Positions 29,546-38,059 of a stretch of DNA of 64,000 nt are shown in pieces (position 1 is the first letter of the stretch; each line of letters opens with the position of its first letter). The notes beneath the pieces were generated by a model. The model saw only the letters and a program-made list of their open reading frames with translations, did not search any database and was not told the origin of the DNA. This DNA comes from Hyphomicrobiales bacterium (lineage in GTDB: Bacteria > Pseudomonadota > Alphaproteobacteria > Rhizobiales > Rhizobiaceae). The position numbers and the translations under genes were made by a program. Where the stretch lies: positions 1-64,000 of the forward strand of contig UCJH01000044.1 in assembly GCA_900472785.1 (NCBI GenBank), written 5' to 3'.

Positions 29546-30289
29546 CTATTCGCGGTTTCCGAGGAAGCGCAGCAGGAACAGGAACAGGTTGACGAAGTCG
29601 AGGTAGAGCGTCAGCGCGCCCATGATTGCCTTGCGGCCGGCAACCTCTGCACCATCGGCTTCAAAGTACATTTCCTTGATCTTCTGGGTATCCCAGGCGG
29701 TCAGGCCGGCGAAGATCAGCACGCCAAGAACCGAGATCGCGAAATCAAGGGCAGACGAGCCTAGGAAGATGTTGACGATCGAAGCGATGATCAGGCCGAA
29801 GAGACCCATCACCAGGAACGAGCCCATGCCCGAGAGATCGCGCTTCGTCGTGTAGCCGTAGAGCGACAGACCGCCGAACGAAGCCGCCGTGACGAAGAAG
29901 GTCTGCACGATGCTCTGGCCCGTATAGACCAGGAAGATCGACGACAGGGAAAGACCCATCAGTCCGGCATAAATCCAGAACGTCGTCTGCGCGGCGGAGA
30001 CGCTCATCGAATTGATGCGGAAGCTCAGGAAAAACACGAGGGCGAGCGGCGCCAGCATGACGACCCACTTCAGCGGGCTCACATAGATCGCCTGACCGAA
30101 TGCGGTCAGCTGTCCGTCGGCAAATGCGAACTGAAACGCTGCAAAGGCGGCGATACCGGTAATCGCAAGACCCAGAGCCATCAGGTTGTAGACCTTCAGC
30201 ATATAGGTGCGCAGACCCTGGTCGATCACGGCCCCCGCCTGCGCGCCGGCAGGCGACACTCGGGTTTGGTAGTTTCGAAGATCAGCCAT
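29546..30289 (-). CDS. BAX inhibitor-1 / YccA family membrane protein
   Basis: A 247-residue polytopic membrane protein of the UPF0005/Bax inhibitor-1 family (YccA, YbhL, YetJ), proposed calcium-leak channels or FtsH modulators. Seven hydrophobic helices are visible, with the family motifs FWIYAGLMGLSLSSIFLVYT, GYTTKRDLSGMGSFLVMGL and the C-terminal LTAWDTQKIKEMY followed by ALTLYLDFVNLFLFLLR. The ATG at 30289 with AAAGAGGAAACT before it is chosen; a longer frame upstream is low-quality sequence. Monocistronic with its own terminator. Confidence 0.9.
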   Translation of the reverse strand: MADLRNYQTRVSPAGAQAGAVIDQGLRTYMLKVYNLMALGLAITGIAAFAAFQFAFADGQLTAFGQAIYVSPLKWVVMLAPLALVFFLSFRINSMSVSAAQTTFWIYAGLMGLSLSSIFLVYTGQSIVQTFFVTAASFGGLSLYGYTTKRDLSGMGSFLVMGLFGLIIASIVNIFLGSSALDFAISVLGVLIFAGLTAWDTQKIKEMYFEADGAEVAGRKAIMGALTLYLDFVNLFLFLLRFLGNRE

Positions 30290-30556
30290 AGTTTCCTCTT
30301 TCAAAGTCCCGATTGAAGATACGGTGTCGGGTGCGGACGGGAGACATGCCTGAAACACATCGTCTTCGCTACCCAGGCGCCGCTGCGGGGCTCCAGCATG
30401 CCTGTAGCGAATATGATATCGAAATATGTCCGACACAAGACCCGGAACCGTCGGAATCGCTGCAAACGCAGCAGTTCGGCACTTTCGCACCATCAGCGTT
30501 AACCGCATCCGTTCGGGACGATCACAAAGGCCCGGCCATGGTCACCGGTCGCCCGG

Positions 30557-30988
30557 TCAAGAGGAGCCTTTGACAAGGGCCGCCATCCGATGATGCCAGA
30601 GGACGAGGCACGGCACGACCAGTAGCTCCATGCCCAGGCCAAGCATATGTCCCGCCGAAGGCCGGCCCGCGATGAACAACGAAGCAAGGCGCGCCAGCCC
30701 ACCACAGAACGTCAGGATCGCCAGAAAGCGGATGCGTTCGGTCTTCTTCTCGATCGCCGGAATACAGCTGTACCACCCGAGCCCGAAGGCGAGAAACAAC
30801 CCGGACAGAAACCGCAGATGGCTGTCGAGATCGACCGGTGCGGCCTTCACGCCGAGAAACTGGCCGCCGGTGACGACCCCTGCCAATCCGGCCAAGACAG
30901 GCAGCATGGCAAGAACCGCGATGGTTGCCTGCAGCAACCGTCTCTGGCGGAAATCCTTGGGACTGATCTGATAGGCCAGGCTCGGCAT
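30557..30988 (-). CDS. DUF4345-like small membrane protein
   Basis: A 143-residue protein with four hydrophobic segments (about 17-40, 55-75, 84-104, 108-125). It resembles the DUF4345 family through FLSGLFLAFGLGWYSCIPAIEKK and GGLARLASLFIAGRPSAGHML. Function unknown. The ATG at 30988 follows GGAGGATACGCG; the upstream in-frame ATG adds a cysteine-rich tail without a membrane pattern and is rejected. It is divergent from the riboswitch-metA unit. Confidence 0.75.
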   Translation of the reverse strand: MPSLAYQISPKDFRQRRLLQATIAVLAMLPVLAGLAGVVTGGQFLGVKAAPVDLDSHLRFLSGLFLAFGLGWYSCIPAIEKKTERIRFLAILTFCGGLARLASLFIAGRPSAGHMLGLGMELLVVPCLVLWHHRMAALVKGSS

Positions 30989-31123
30989 CGCGTATCCTCC
31001 GCAGATACCGGAACAACGTCTCATTTCTCCTTTGAGTTTCAGGCGATCCGAACATCGACCGGCACACCAGCGATCGAGCGTAGGCATCGCATATTGATTC
31101 CCGCTCCGACTGGGGCTATTGAG

Positions 31124-31181
31124 TCATCGTGGTGATTTGGCCGGCCGGCTTGCAGCCACGTTAAACAAGTCGCTAAAGGGC
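31124..31181 (+). promoter_or_regulatory. SAM-II riboswitch upstream of metA
   Basis: The segment TCATCGTGGTGATTTGG, then CGGCTTGCAGCCACG, then TTAAACAAGTCGCTAAAG matches the SAM-II (metA) riboswitch consensus of alphaproteobacteria in order and spacing: P1 arm CGTGG with GCCACG, the T-rich loop, and the AAGTCGCTAAA pseudoknot strand. It lies about 65 nt before the metA start. SAM binding is expected to lower expression. Confidence 0.93.
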
Positions 31182-31245
31182 CGTGGGTTGTCAAACACCC
31201 GCATCCCCTTCATTCGGTCGGCGTCATGTCCGTTCGAGTGAAGCC

Positions 31246-32172
31246 ATGCCCATCAAGATCCCCGATACGCTGCCGGCCGTTGAGACCCTCGTCAAGGAGG
31301 GCGTGCGGGTGATGACCGAAACGGCCGCCATCCGTCAGGATATCCGGCCCTTGCAGATCGGGCTGCTGAACCTCATGCCAAACAAGATCAAGACGGAGGT
31401 GCAGATCGCCCGCCTCGTCGGCGCCTCGCCGCTGCAGGTGGAATTGTCGCTCGTGCGCGTCGGTGGCCACAAGGCCAAGAACACCTCCGAGGACCACCTC
31501 CTTTCCTTCTATAACACCTGGGAGGAGGTTCGGCACCGCAAGTTCGACGGCTTCATCATCACCGGCGCACCGATCGAGACACTCGAATACGAGGACGTCA
31601 CCTATTGGGACGAGATGAAACAGATCTTCGATTGGACCGAGACCCACGTCCATTCGACGCTGAACGTCTGCTGGGGCGCGATGGCGGCCGCCTATCACTT
31701 CCACGGTGTGCCGAAATACACGCTCAAGGAAAAAGCCTTCGGCGTCTATCGCCACCACAATCTCAATCCGTCCTCCGCCTATCTCAGCGGTTTCTCCGAC
31801 GATTTCCAGATACCGGTTTCCCGCTGGACGGAGGTCCGACGCACCGACATCGACAAGGTGCCGGAACTCGAAACGCTGATGGAATCCGACGAAGTCGGTG
31901 TTTGCCTGCTGCATGAGAAGAAGGGCAACCGGCTCTACATCTTCAACCACGTCGAATATGATTCGACCTCGCTGTCGGACGAATATTTCCGCGACGTGAA
32001 TGCGGGCGTGCCCATCAAGATGCCGCGCAACTATTTCCCCCACAATGATCCGTCGCTGCCGCCGCAGAACCGCTGGCGCAGTCACGCACATCTTTTGTTC
32101 GGCAACTGGATTAATGCCATCTATCAGACGACACCCTACGATCTTGAGGATATCGGGAAAAATCAGCCGTGA
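31246..32172 (+). CDS. metA: Homoserine O-acyltransferase MetA, predicted acetyl-CoA type
   Basis: The first committed step of methionine synthesis, activating homoserine by acylation. The 308-residue MetAS-family protein has the nucleophile C142 in [10 protein letters not shown] His and Glu from the C-terminal part complete the triad. Family annotation is usually homoserine O-succinyltransferase, but residue 111 is glutamate (TGAPIE111TLEYEDV). In this family Glu at 111 is linked to acetyl-CoA use and Gly to succinyl-CoA, so acetyltransferase activity is more likely. The ATG at 31246 lies after a SAM-II riboswitch. The stop overlaps the next gene by 4 bp. Confidence 0.94.
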   Translation: MPIKIPDTLPAVETLVKEGVRVMTETAAIRQDIRPLQIGLLNLMPNKIKTEVQIARLVGASPLQVELSLVRVGGHKAKNTSEDHLLSFYNTWEEVRHRKFDGFIITGAPIETLEYEDVTYWDEMKQIFDWTETHVHSTLNVCWGAMAAAYHFHGVPKYTLKEKAFGVYRHHNLNPSSAYLSGFSDDFQIPVSRWTEVRRTDIDKVPELETLMESDEVGVCLLHEKKGNRLYIFNHVEYDSTSLSDEYFRDVNAGVPIKMPRNYFPHNDPSLPPQNRWRSHAHLLFGNWINAIYQTTPYDLEDIGKNQP

Positions 32173-32621
32173 GCGCGCATCTTCAGATCAGGCCGCTGCA
32201 GGCCGACGACGAACAGGATTGGCGCCGGCTCTGGACAGCCTATCTGGCCTTCTACGAAACAACCCTGCCCGAGGATATCTACACGCTGACCTTTTCCAGG
32301 CTGCTGAGTGGTGATGCCCATGAATATGCCTGTCTTCTGGCAGTTCTCGACGGACGGCCCGTCGGTCTGGCGCACATCCTTTTCCATCGCTCCTGCTGGC
32401 ACCGGAATTCGATCTGCTACTTGCAGGACCTGTTCGCCGATCCGGATATCCGTGGACGGGGCATCGGCCGGGCGTTGATCGAGGCGGTCTATGCAACAGC
32501 GAAGGAGGCCGGAAGCGAGGAGGTCTACTGGATGACGCAGGACTTCAACGCCACGGCACGCAAGCTCTACGACCGGATCGCCGACAAGACGCCGTTCATC
32601 ATTTATCAGAAGACGTTTTAG
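32169..32621 (+). CDS. GNAT acetyltransferase coupled to metA
   Basis: A 150-residue GNAT-fold N-acetyltransferase. [18 protein letters not shown] is the N-terminal strand and helix. The acetyl-CoA loop is [18 protein letters not shown] near 92-109, and [17 protein letters not shown] near 125-141 is a common C-terminal motif. It starts with GTG at 32169 overlapping the metA stop (GTGA), so it should be translated with metA under the SAM riboswitch. Substrate unknown; the link with methionine supply is inferred from position only. Confidence 0.85.
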   Translation: MSAHLQIRPLQADDEQDWRRLWTAYLAFYETTLPEDIYTLTFSRLLSGDAHEYACLLAVLDGRPVGLAHILFHRSCWHRNSICYLQDLFADPDIRGRGIGRALIEAVYATAKEAGSEEVYWMTQDFNATARKLYDRIADKTPFIIYQKTF

Positions 32622-32765
32622 GCGGCTATATCGGACAACAGCCCGTTTCCGGGCCACAAACGGCACCAACCGGCACGCCCTCGTGAATTGTATGACTTTT
32701 CGGTTGCCGCAATCTTCGAAATAACGCAGTTTGCCGCTCGACGGATTCTGGGAGGAACAACGGCC

Positions 32766-33782
32766 GTGCATGCAGAGACTGAAACATTCGGCCAGACGCC
32801 CTCCGGCGAACCTGTCCTTCGCGTCGTCATCAAAGGCAGCGGGTTGACCGCGAATATCCTCACCTGGGGCGCCATCATCCAGGACCTGCGGCTCGACGGA
32901 CATGCCGCACCTCTGGTACTCGGCTTCGAAACATTCCCGGACTATCTTGAGCATTCCCCCTATTTCGGCGCGACGCCGGGCCGCAATGCCAACCGCATCG
33001 GCGGCGGTCGGTTCGAAATCGATGGAACCTCCTACCAGCTGGAGCGGAACGAGAACGGCATCTCGCATCTGCACGGCGGCAGCGACGGCATCGCCAAGCG
33101 AAACTGGACGATCGTCCGGCAATCCGAAGACAGCGTCACGCTTGAGATCGTCGATCCCGATGGCCGTGCCGGCTATCCCGGAAATTGCACGGTCACCTGC
33201 ATTTACCGACTGAGCGAAGGCGGCGTCCTGTCCGTCGTCTACGAAAGCACCACCGATCGCGCCACGATCGCCAATGTCTGCCAGCACAGCTATTTCAATC
33301 TCGACGGCCTGCCCGACGCACTTGGCCACGACATCATGATCAGCGCCGATCACTACCTGCCGACCAATGCCGAGCAGATCCCGACCGGCGATATTGCGCC
33401 GGTTGACGGAACGGCCTTCGACCTGCGCGAGATGACGTCCATGCACCGCCAGCTCGAAGGAGACGGCATCGGCTACGACCACAATTTCTGCCTGTCGACG
33501 GAAAGAGGCCCGAAACGTTCCGTGGCGCTGGTGCGCAGCATCAATTCGGGCGTCTCGATGGAGGTCCGGACGACGGAGCCGGGCGTCCAGCTCTATACCG
33601 GCTTCAAGATGAATATCGGCGCGCCGGGTCTTGAAGGTCGAACTTACGGCCCCTTTGCCGGCTTCTGCCTGGAAACCCAGATTTGGCCGGACGCCGTCAA
33701 TCATGACGGTTTCCCGGCGGCCATTCTCCGGCCCGGCGAAACGCTGCGGCAGGAAACGGACTACGTTTTCTTCAAGACATAA
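32766..33782 (+). CDS. Aldose 1-epimerase (galactose mutarotase family)
   Basis: A 338-residue protein of the GalM fold that interconverts alpha and beta anomers of a hexose. Family motifs: NILTWGAIIQDLRL, FGATPGRNANRIGGGRFEI near 65-83, the catalytic histidines in HLHGG (near 105) and NVCQHSYFNLDG (near 174), and the catalytic Glu in FAGFCLETQIWPDAVNH near 300. The start is a GTG at 32766 with GGAGG ten bases upstream; the frame remains open further but without a ribosome site. A gene for the matching sugar pathway is not adjacent. Confidence 0.9.
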   Translation: MHAETETFGQTPSGEPVLRVVIKGSGLTANILTWGAIIQDLRLDGHAAPLVLGFETFPDYLEHSPYFGATPGRNANRIGGGRFEIDGTSYQLERNENGISHLHGGSDGIAKRNWTIVRQSEDSVTLEIVDPDGRAGYPGNCTVTCIYRLSEGGVLSVVYESTTDRATIANVCQHSYFNLDGLPDALGHDIMISADHYLPTNAEQIPTGDIAPVDGTAFDLREMTSMHRQLEGDGIGYDHNFCLSTERGPKRSVALVRSINSGVSMEVRTTEPGVQLYTGFKMNIGAPGLEGRTYGPFAGFCLETQIWPDAVNHDGFPAAILRPGETLRQETDYVFFKT

Positions 33783-33888
33783 CAGGTTGGCGTGACTGCC
33801 GGACCTCGTGCACCTTCAGGATCGGCAGCAAGCCTGGGAATAGAACTTTGCGGACATCGCTTGCAAGACGCATGCGTGGGAGAAGGCA

Positions 33889-34665
33889 ATGAACGCGGAA
33901 AACACGAAAAAGCCCGGCAACATCGCGCTCGTCACCGGTGGCGGTACGGGCATCGGCAAGGCCATCACACAGGCGCTCCTGGAAAACGGCTATACGGTGG
34001 TGATTACCGGGCGCCGCCTCGACGTGCTTCAGACGGCTGCGGACGACCTTGCCGCCCGAACCCGCGGAACCGTTCTGGCCATCTCCGCCGACATCAGCGA
34101 CCCTGTCTCCGTGAAGGCCTTGTTCGAACGCCTGCATGCAGACTTCGGCCGCCTCGACCTTCTCGTCAACAATGCCGGCATCGGGCTGCCTGCCGTGCCG
34201 ATGGAGGACATTACCTTCGAGCAGTGGAACGCCATCGTCGGCGCGAATCTCACCGGCGCCTTCCTCTGCACCCAGCAGGCCATGCGCCTGATGAAGGCGC
34301 AGACGCCGCGTGGCGGGCGCATCATCAACAACGGCTCGATCTCCGCCACCACCCCGCGCCCGCTTTCGGCGCCCTACACGGCAACGAAACACGCCATCGC
34401 TGGGCTCACCAAATCGACCGCGCTGGACGGCCGCCCCTTCGATATCGCCTGCGGGCAGATCGACATCGGCAATGCATCGACGGACATGACCGCGCGAATG
34501 AGCGGCGGCGTGCTGCAGGCCAATGGCGAAATCGCTTCCGAACCGACCATCCCGGCAAGCCATGTCGCCGACGCCGTCGTCTACATGGCCAGTCTGCCGC
34601 TTGATGTGAACGTCCTGACCATGACGGTGATGGCGACGCAGATGCCCTATGTCGGCCGCGGCTGA
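33889..34665 (+). CDS. SDR-family oxidoreductase
   Basis: A 258-residue short-chain dehydrogenase/reductase. The NAD(P) motif is [12 protein letters not shown] near 15-26, NNAG is at about 100-103, and the catalytic tetrad serine lies in NNGSIS with Tyr and Lys in YTATK. A basic ITGRRLD after the second strand suggests NADP. The ATG at 33889 follows GGGAGAAGGCA. It follows the epimerase by 106 bp and could be co-transcribed. Substrate unknown. Confidence 0.88.
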   Translation: MNAENTKKPGNIALVTGGGTGIGKAITQALLENGYTVVITGRRLDVLQTAADDLAARTRGTVLAISADISDPVSVKALFERLHADFGRLDLLVNNAGIGLPAVPMEDITFEQWNAIVGANLTGAFLCTQQAMRLMKAQTPRGGRIINNGSISATTPRPLSAPYTATKHAIAGLTKSTALDGRPFDIACGQIDIGNASTDMTARMSGGVLQANGEIASEPTIPASHVADAVVYMASLPLDVNVLTMTVMATQMPYVGRG

Positions 34666-34804
34666 CCTCTCCGTCAGTGCCTGCAGCCTCCATTGATCAC
34701 GCGACGATCTCGGGTTGATAAAGCGCTGTATATGCGCCAAAGGACATTAACCCCGGCGTAGGTTTGTTGCTTTAGCATGGTCGACCAGGAGCGGAGGGAA
34801 ACCG

Positions 34805-35866
34805 GTGGCTGGCCAGCAGAATGCATCAAAAAATCTGAGAATATCCGCGGAGACCTTTAGGGAAACGGATATTGCAGACCAGATTCAGGCGTTGCAGCAG
34901 ACGAGCGAGCGGCTCAGGCGTGAACTGGTCGACGGCCTCGACACCTTGAAACGCGTGACGGACGAACGCGATCAGTTGCTTGCCCTGATCAATCAGGTGC
35001 CGGATCAATTGTTCATCAAGGACCTCGATTCCCGTTTTCTGGCCGCAAACCAGGCAGTCGTCGCGGACAAGTCTTTCCTGGCGACGGGAGCGCCGGTTAC
35101 CGTCGAAACATTGATCGGGAAAACGGATTTCGACCTGTTTGCTGCCCCTCTGGCAGAAGAATTCCGGGAAATCGAGCGAAAGATCATGCAATCCGGGCAG
35201 CCGATGCTCTGCATGATGGAGTTGAACGCCTATGCCGATGGTCGACCCAAATGGGTCTCGATGACGAAGGCTCCTCTGCGTGACAGGAATGGCGTGATCA
35301 CCGGCCTTGTCGGCGTGGCTCATGACGTGACATTGCGGAAGGAAGCCGAAGACCGGATCCGGTTCATGGCGCATCATGACGCATTGACCGGCCTGCCGAA
35401 CAGAGCCTTGCTGATCGATCGTCTCGATCAGGCCATTCTCCAGGCGGAGGAAGGACACCGCCCTGTCGCAGTCGTCTTTCTCGACCTCGACAATTTCAAG
35501 TGGGTCAACGATACGCTCGGCCACCAGGCCGGCGACGATCTGCTGACCATCGTCAGCGCCCGGGTCGCAGCCTGCCTGCAGGCCGCCGATACGCTGGCGC
35601 GCCTCGGCGGCGACGAGTTCGTCATCCTGCTTCCCAATCCGCCGCGAGATGCCGATTGCCTGATCGATCTGGTCGAGCGCGTGCGCCAGAGCGTGGCCGA
35701 ACCGGTCGATATCGCCGGTCAAACACTCCATGTCACGACCAGCCTCGGCGTCGCATGCTTCCCACACGACGGCGCGAGCCGGGAAGAGCTTCTGGCAAGA
35801 GCCGATGCGGCGATGTACGAGTCCAAGAAAAAAGGCCGAAACACCTTCAGCTTCGCCAACGCCTGA
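34805..35866 (+). CDS. PAS-GGDEF diguanylate cyclase
   Basis: A 353-residue soluble signalling protein. A coiled-coil-like N-terminus (about 20-55) leads to a PAS domain (about 55-180, with LINQVPDQLFIKDLDSRFL and the PAC-like GLVGVAHDVTLRKEAEDR). A complete GGDEF domain (about 185-350) follows, with FLDLDNFKWVNDTLGHQAGD and LGGDEFVILL. All catalytic residues for cyclic di-GMP synthesis are present. The inhibitory I-site RxxD, five residues before GGDEF, reads QAAD, so product feedback may be lost. The GTG at 34805 follows GGAGCGGAGGGAAACCG. No EAL domain. Confidence 0.9.
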   Translation: MAGQQNASKNLRISAETFRETDIADQIQALQQTSERLRRELVDGLDTLKRVTDERDQLLALINQVPDQLFIKDLDSRFLAANQAVVADKSFLATGAPVTVETLIGKTDFDLFAAPLAEEFREIERKIMQSGQPMLCMMELNAYADGRPKWVSMTKAPLRDRNGVITGLVGVAHDVTLRKEAEDRIRFMAHHDALTGLPNRALLIDRLDQAILQAEEGHRPVAVVFLDLDNFKWVNDTLGHQAGDDLLTIVSARVAACLQAADTLARLGGDEFVILLPNPPRDADCLIDLVERVRQSVAEPVDIAGQTLHVTTSLGVACFPHDGASREELLARADAAMYESKKKGRNTFSFANA

Positions 35867-35962
35867 TGTCACCCCGCGAGCTTTGCGATCGGGAAACGCC
35901 CCGTCTCTCCGTCTTCAAAACAGTCTGGATGCGAACCGTCCTGCACGCTTGCGGAAATGACA

Positions 35963-37588
35963 TCAGAGAATGAAATAGCCCTTCGCCAGCGTGACGGCAT
36001 CATCCAGGTGGATGGCAAAATCCGCCTTTTTGTCGCCGTTGGTGTCGGCATAGACATAGGTGTCGGACGCCCCTTTGACAGACCGCAACTCTCCGGCCTT
36101 GCCTGTAAAGGCCGCCGCGCCGAGATAGCTGAAATCCTGATGACCGGATGTCACCGAACTCGCATCGATGGCCGACAGGTCGATGCGGTCACCGCCGACA
36201 CCGGAGAAATCAAAGATCGAGTCGCGTCCAGCCGCGCCGACCGTACTGTCGGTCACGACCTTGAAGATGAAAATATCAGCGCCTGCGCCGCCCGTCAGGT
36301 CGTCGGCGCCACGGCTGCCATAGAGCCTGTCGTTGCCATCACCGCCTTGCAGGCGGTCATCGCCGCCGCCGCCGAGCAGCCCATTGGCGCCGGCGTTTCC
36401 GGTGAGCGTGTCGGCAAAGGCCGAGCCCAGGAGATGCTCGATCGAGATGTAGACATCTCCTTTGGCTTCACCGGTGTTTGAAGCGGCATTCGCAAGGCTC
36501 GCTTCAACGCCGGCGGTCGCCAGATTGTACGCGGCTATGTCGCCCCCTGCTCCACCATCAAGCCTGTCGGCGCCAACACCACCGTTAAGCGTGTCGTTGC
36601 CAACACCGCCGTTGAGCGTGTCGTTGCCGTTGCGCCCAGACAGGATATTGGCTGCGGCATTGCCGATCAGGATATCTGCGGCGTTGCCGCCTGTCGCATT
36701 CTCGATGACGACGCCGTTGGCGATCGTATATCCACCCGTCAGCGTCTCGGATGTCGAAATCCACCCGCCGCCGCCGATTTCGGCCGTCAGCGTGGCGGCA
36801 CGCAGATCGATCTTTACGCGGCTCGCGCCGACATATTCGATGACATCAACGCCGCCAGTATCCCAGATTGTCGTGTAGCCGCGATTGAAGTCGACATCGT
36901 CGCTGAATTTGTAGGAATTGCTACCGGTGTTATGGGCGCGCGCGCCGTACATGTGCTGCAACGCCGCGATATCGATCGCGCCATAGGAGCCTGGTTGCGC
37001 ATTTACAGGCGTGCCAAAATCCACGACCGCCGTGAACGGATTGTCCTCTCCCAGGAAAGGAAACGTGTACCCCATGACGGTGTAGAGCTGCGAATTGATA
37101 AAGCCCGTGCCTTTGTCGGCCGGGCCATCCACGCCGGGAAGCTTGGGCCCGAGAGACACGTCATGCGGATGCTTGAGCCCGAGGGCATGCCCGGTCTCGT
37201 GGAACCATGTCAGCGAAAACGTTCCGAGCTTGACGGCCGCAGCCGAACCGGCGACGTCGGCATTGATGCCGACGATCGAATCAACGGTTGTCGTGCCCGG
37301 CCCTGGCACACCGGATTCGCCGCCGCCGCCTTCCACCAGCTTGAAATTGATATCGCCGGCAGTGCCGACCTCCTTGAAAGTCAGTTGTGTGAAGGACGTG
37401 ATGTTGCCCACGATCTCGCGATAGAAATCCTTCCAGTCGCCTTCGTTAAAATCCAGAATGCCGTTCTTGTTCATGTCGCCGGCGGCAAAGCTGTAGGTCA
37501 CGATCGGTCCCTTCCAGGCCCCTCCGTCGATCAGGCCGTTGACGACCGCATTCTTGGAAAGGGCGACGGGCTTGTATGCTTCTGCCAT
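35963..37588 (-). CDS. Serralysin-like M10 zinc metalloprotease with RTX repeats
   Basis: A 541-residue secreted protease. The zinc site is H130-E131-x2-H134-x5-H140 in FHETGHALGLKHPHD, with a Met-turn in YTVMGYTF. From about 325 to 440 lie glycine-rich calcium-binding nonapeptides (for example GNDTLNGGVGNDTLNGG and GGDGNDRLYG). The tail resembles Peptidase_M10_C, ending in DDAVTLAKGYFIL. No Sec signal peptide is present; the uncleaved C-terminal signal implies type I export. No type I transporter genes lie in the window. It is convergent with the cyclase gene and divergent from the RHS locus. Confidence 0.9.
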   Translation of the reverse strand: MAEAYKPVALSKNAVVNGLIDGGAWKGPIVTYSFAAGDMNKNGILDFNEGDWKDFYREIVGNITSFTQLTFKEVGTAGDINFKLVEGGGGESGVPGPGTTTVDSIVGINADVAGSAAAVKLGTFSLTWFHETGHALGLKHPHDVSLGPKLPGVDGPADKGTGFINSQLYTVMGYTFPFLGEDNPFTAVVDFGTPVNAQPGSYGAIDIAALQHMYGARAHNTGSNSYKFSDDVDFNRGYTTIWDTGGVDVIEYVGASRVKIDLRAATLTAEIGGGGWISTSETLTGGYTIANGVVIENATGGNAADILIGNAAANILSGRNGNDTLNGGVGNDTLNGGVGADRLDGGAGGDIAAYNLATAGVEASLANAASNTGEAKGDVYISIEHLLGSAFADTLTGNAGANGLLGGGGDDRLQGGDGNDRLYGSRGADDLTGGAGADIFIFKVVTDSTVGAAGRDSIFDFSGVGGDRIDLSAIDASSVTSGHQDFSYLGAAAFTGKAGELRSVKGASDTYVYADTNGDKKADFAIHLDDAVTLAKGYFIL

Positions 37589-38059
37589 GACGTCTCGCTT
37601 TTTTATTCTGACGGAAAAACCCTGCGAATTCGTGTGTGAACTTGCAGGCTACGCGCAGTCGCATAGCGCAAGACACGATGGCGAAACAGCGTCCCGAAAA
37701 TCTATTACCGCGCATCGCGTCCGCAAAAGCCCACAATTATGCGCCTATTGGACACCCGCCGCGCTGTGCGGATAATACATCGCCTGTCGCGCCTTGCCGG
37801 AAATCTCCCGCGGCTCTACGCAATATGTCTGCTTCCAGAAGCCACCTGATCCCGGCCTCTTTGCGGTACCCTCCACTGCGTCCAGAGAGTCCGGGATCCA
37901 TTTCTCCGATCCGCAGCACGGCACCACATGCGGGAAACAATCCCTCCATAAAAAACTTAGACGTGCTTCATATTTTAGCCGCAATCGTGTTTTCACGGCT
38001 TGCCATCCTCCAAGAATCGTTTTAGCGCTGACACAACTTTAAGTGTATGGTGGGCGCTC
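37589..38059. other. Intergenic region between the protease and the RHS locus
   Basis: A 471-bp stretch between divergent genes. Short overlapping frames on both strands show no family similarity or codon bias I can recognise. It should contain both promoters; the 100 bases just before the RHS start are richer in A+T than the rest. Confidence 0.5.

Noticed and set aside
32163-33704. Minus-strand frame of 513 codons opposite the GNAT and epimerase genes
   Set aside because: It is a shadow of two supported plus-strand genes and has no ribosome site or motif.
35863-35966. CTGATGTCA and TGACATCAG inverted pair between the cyclase and protease genes
   Set aside because: The 9-base arms are about 86 bases apart, overlap both coding ends and have no terminator features; probably chance.
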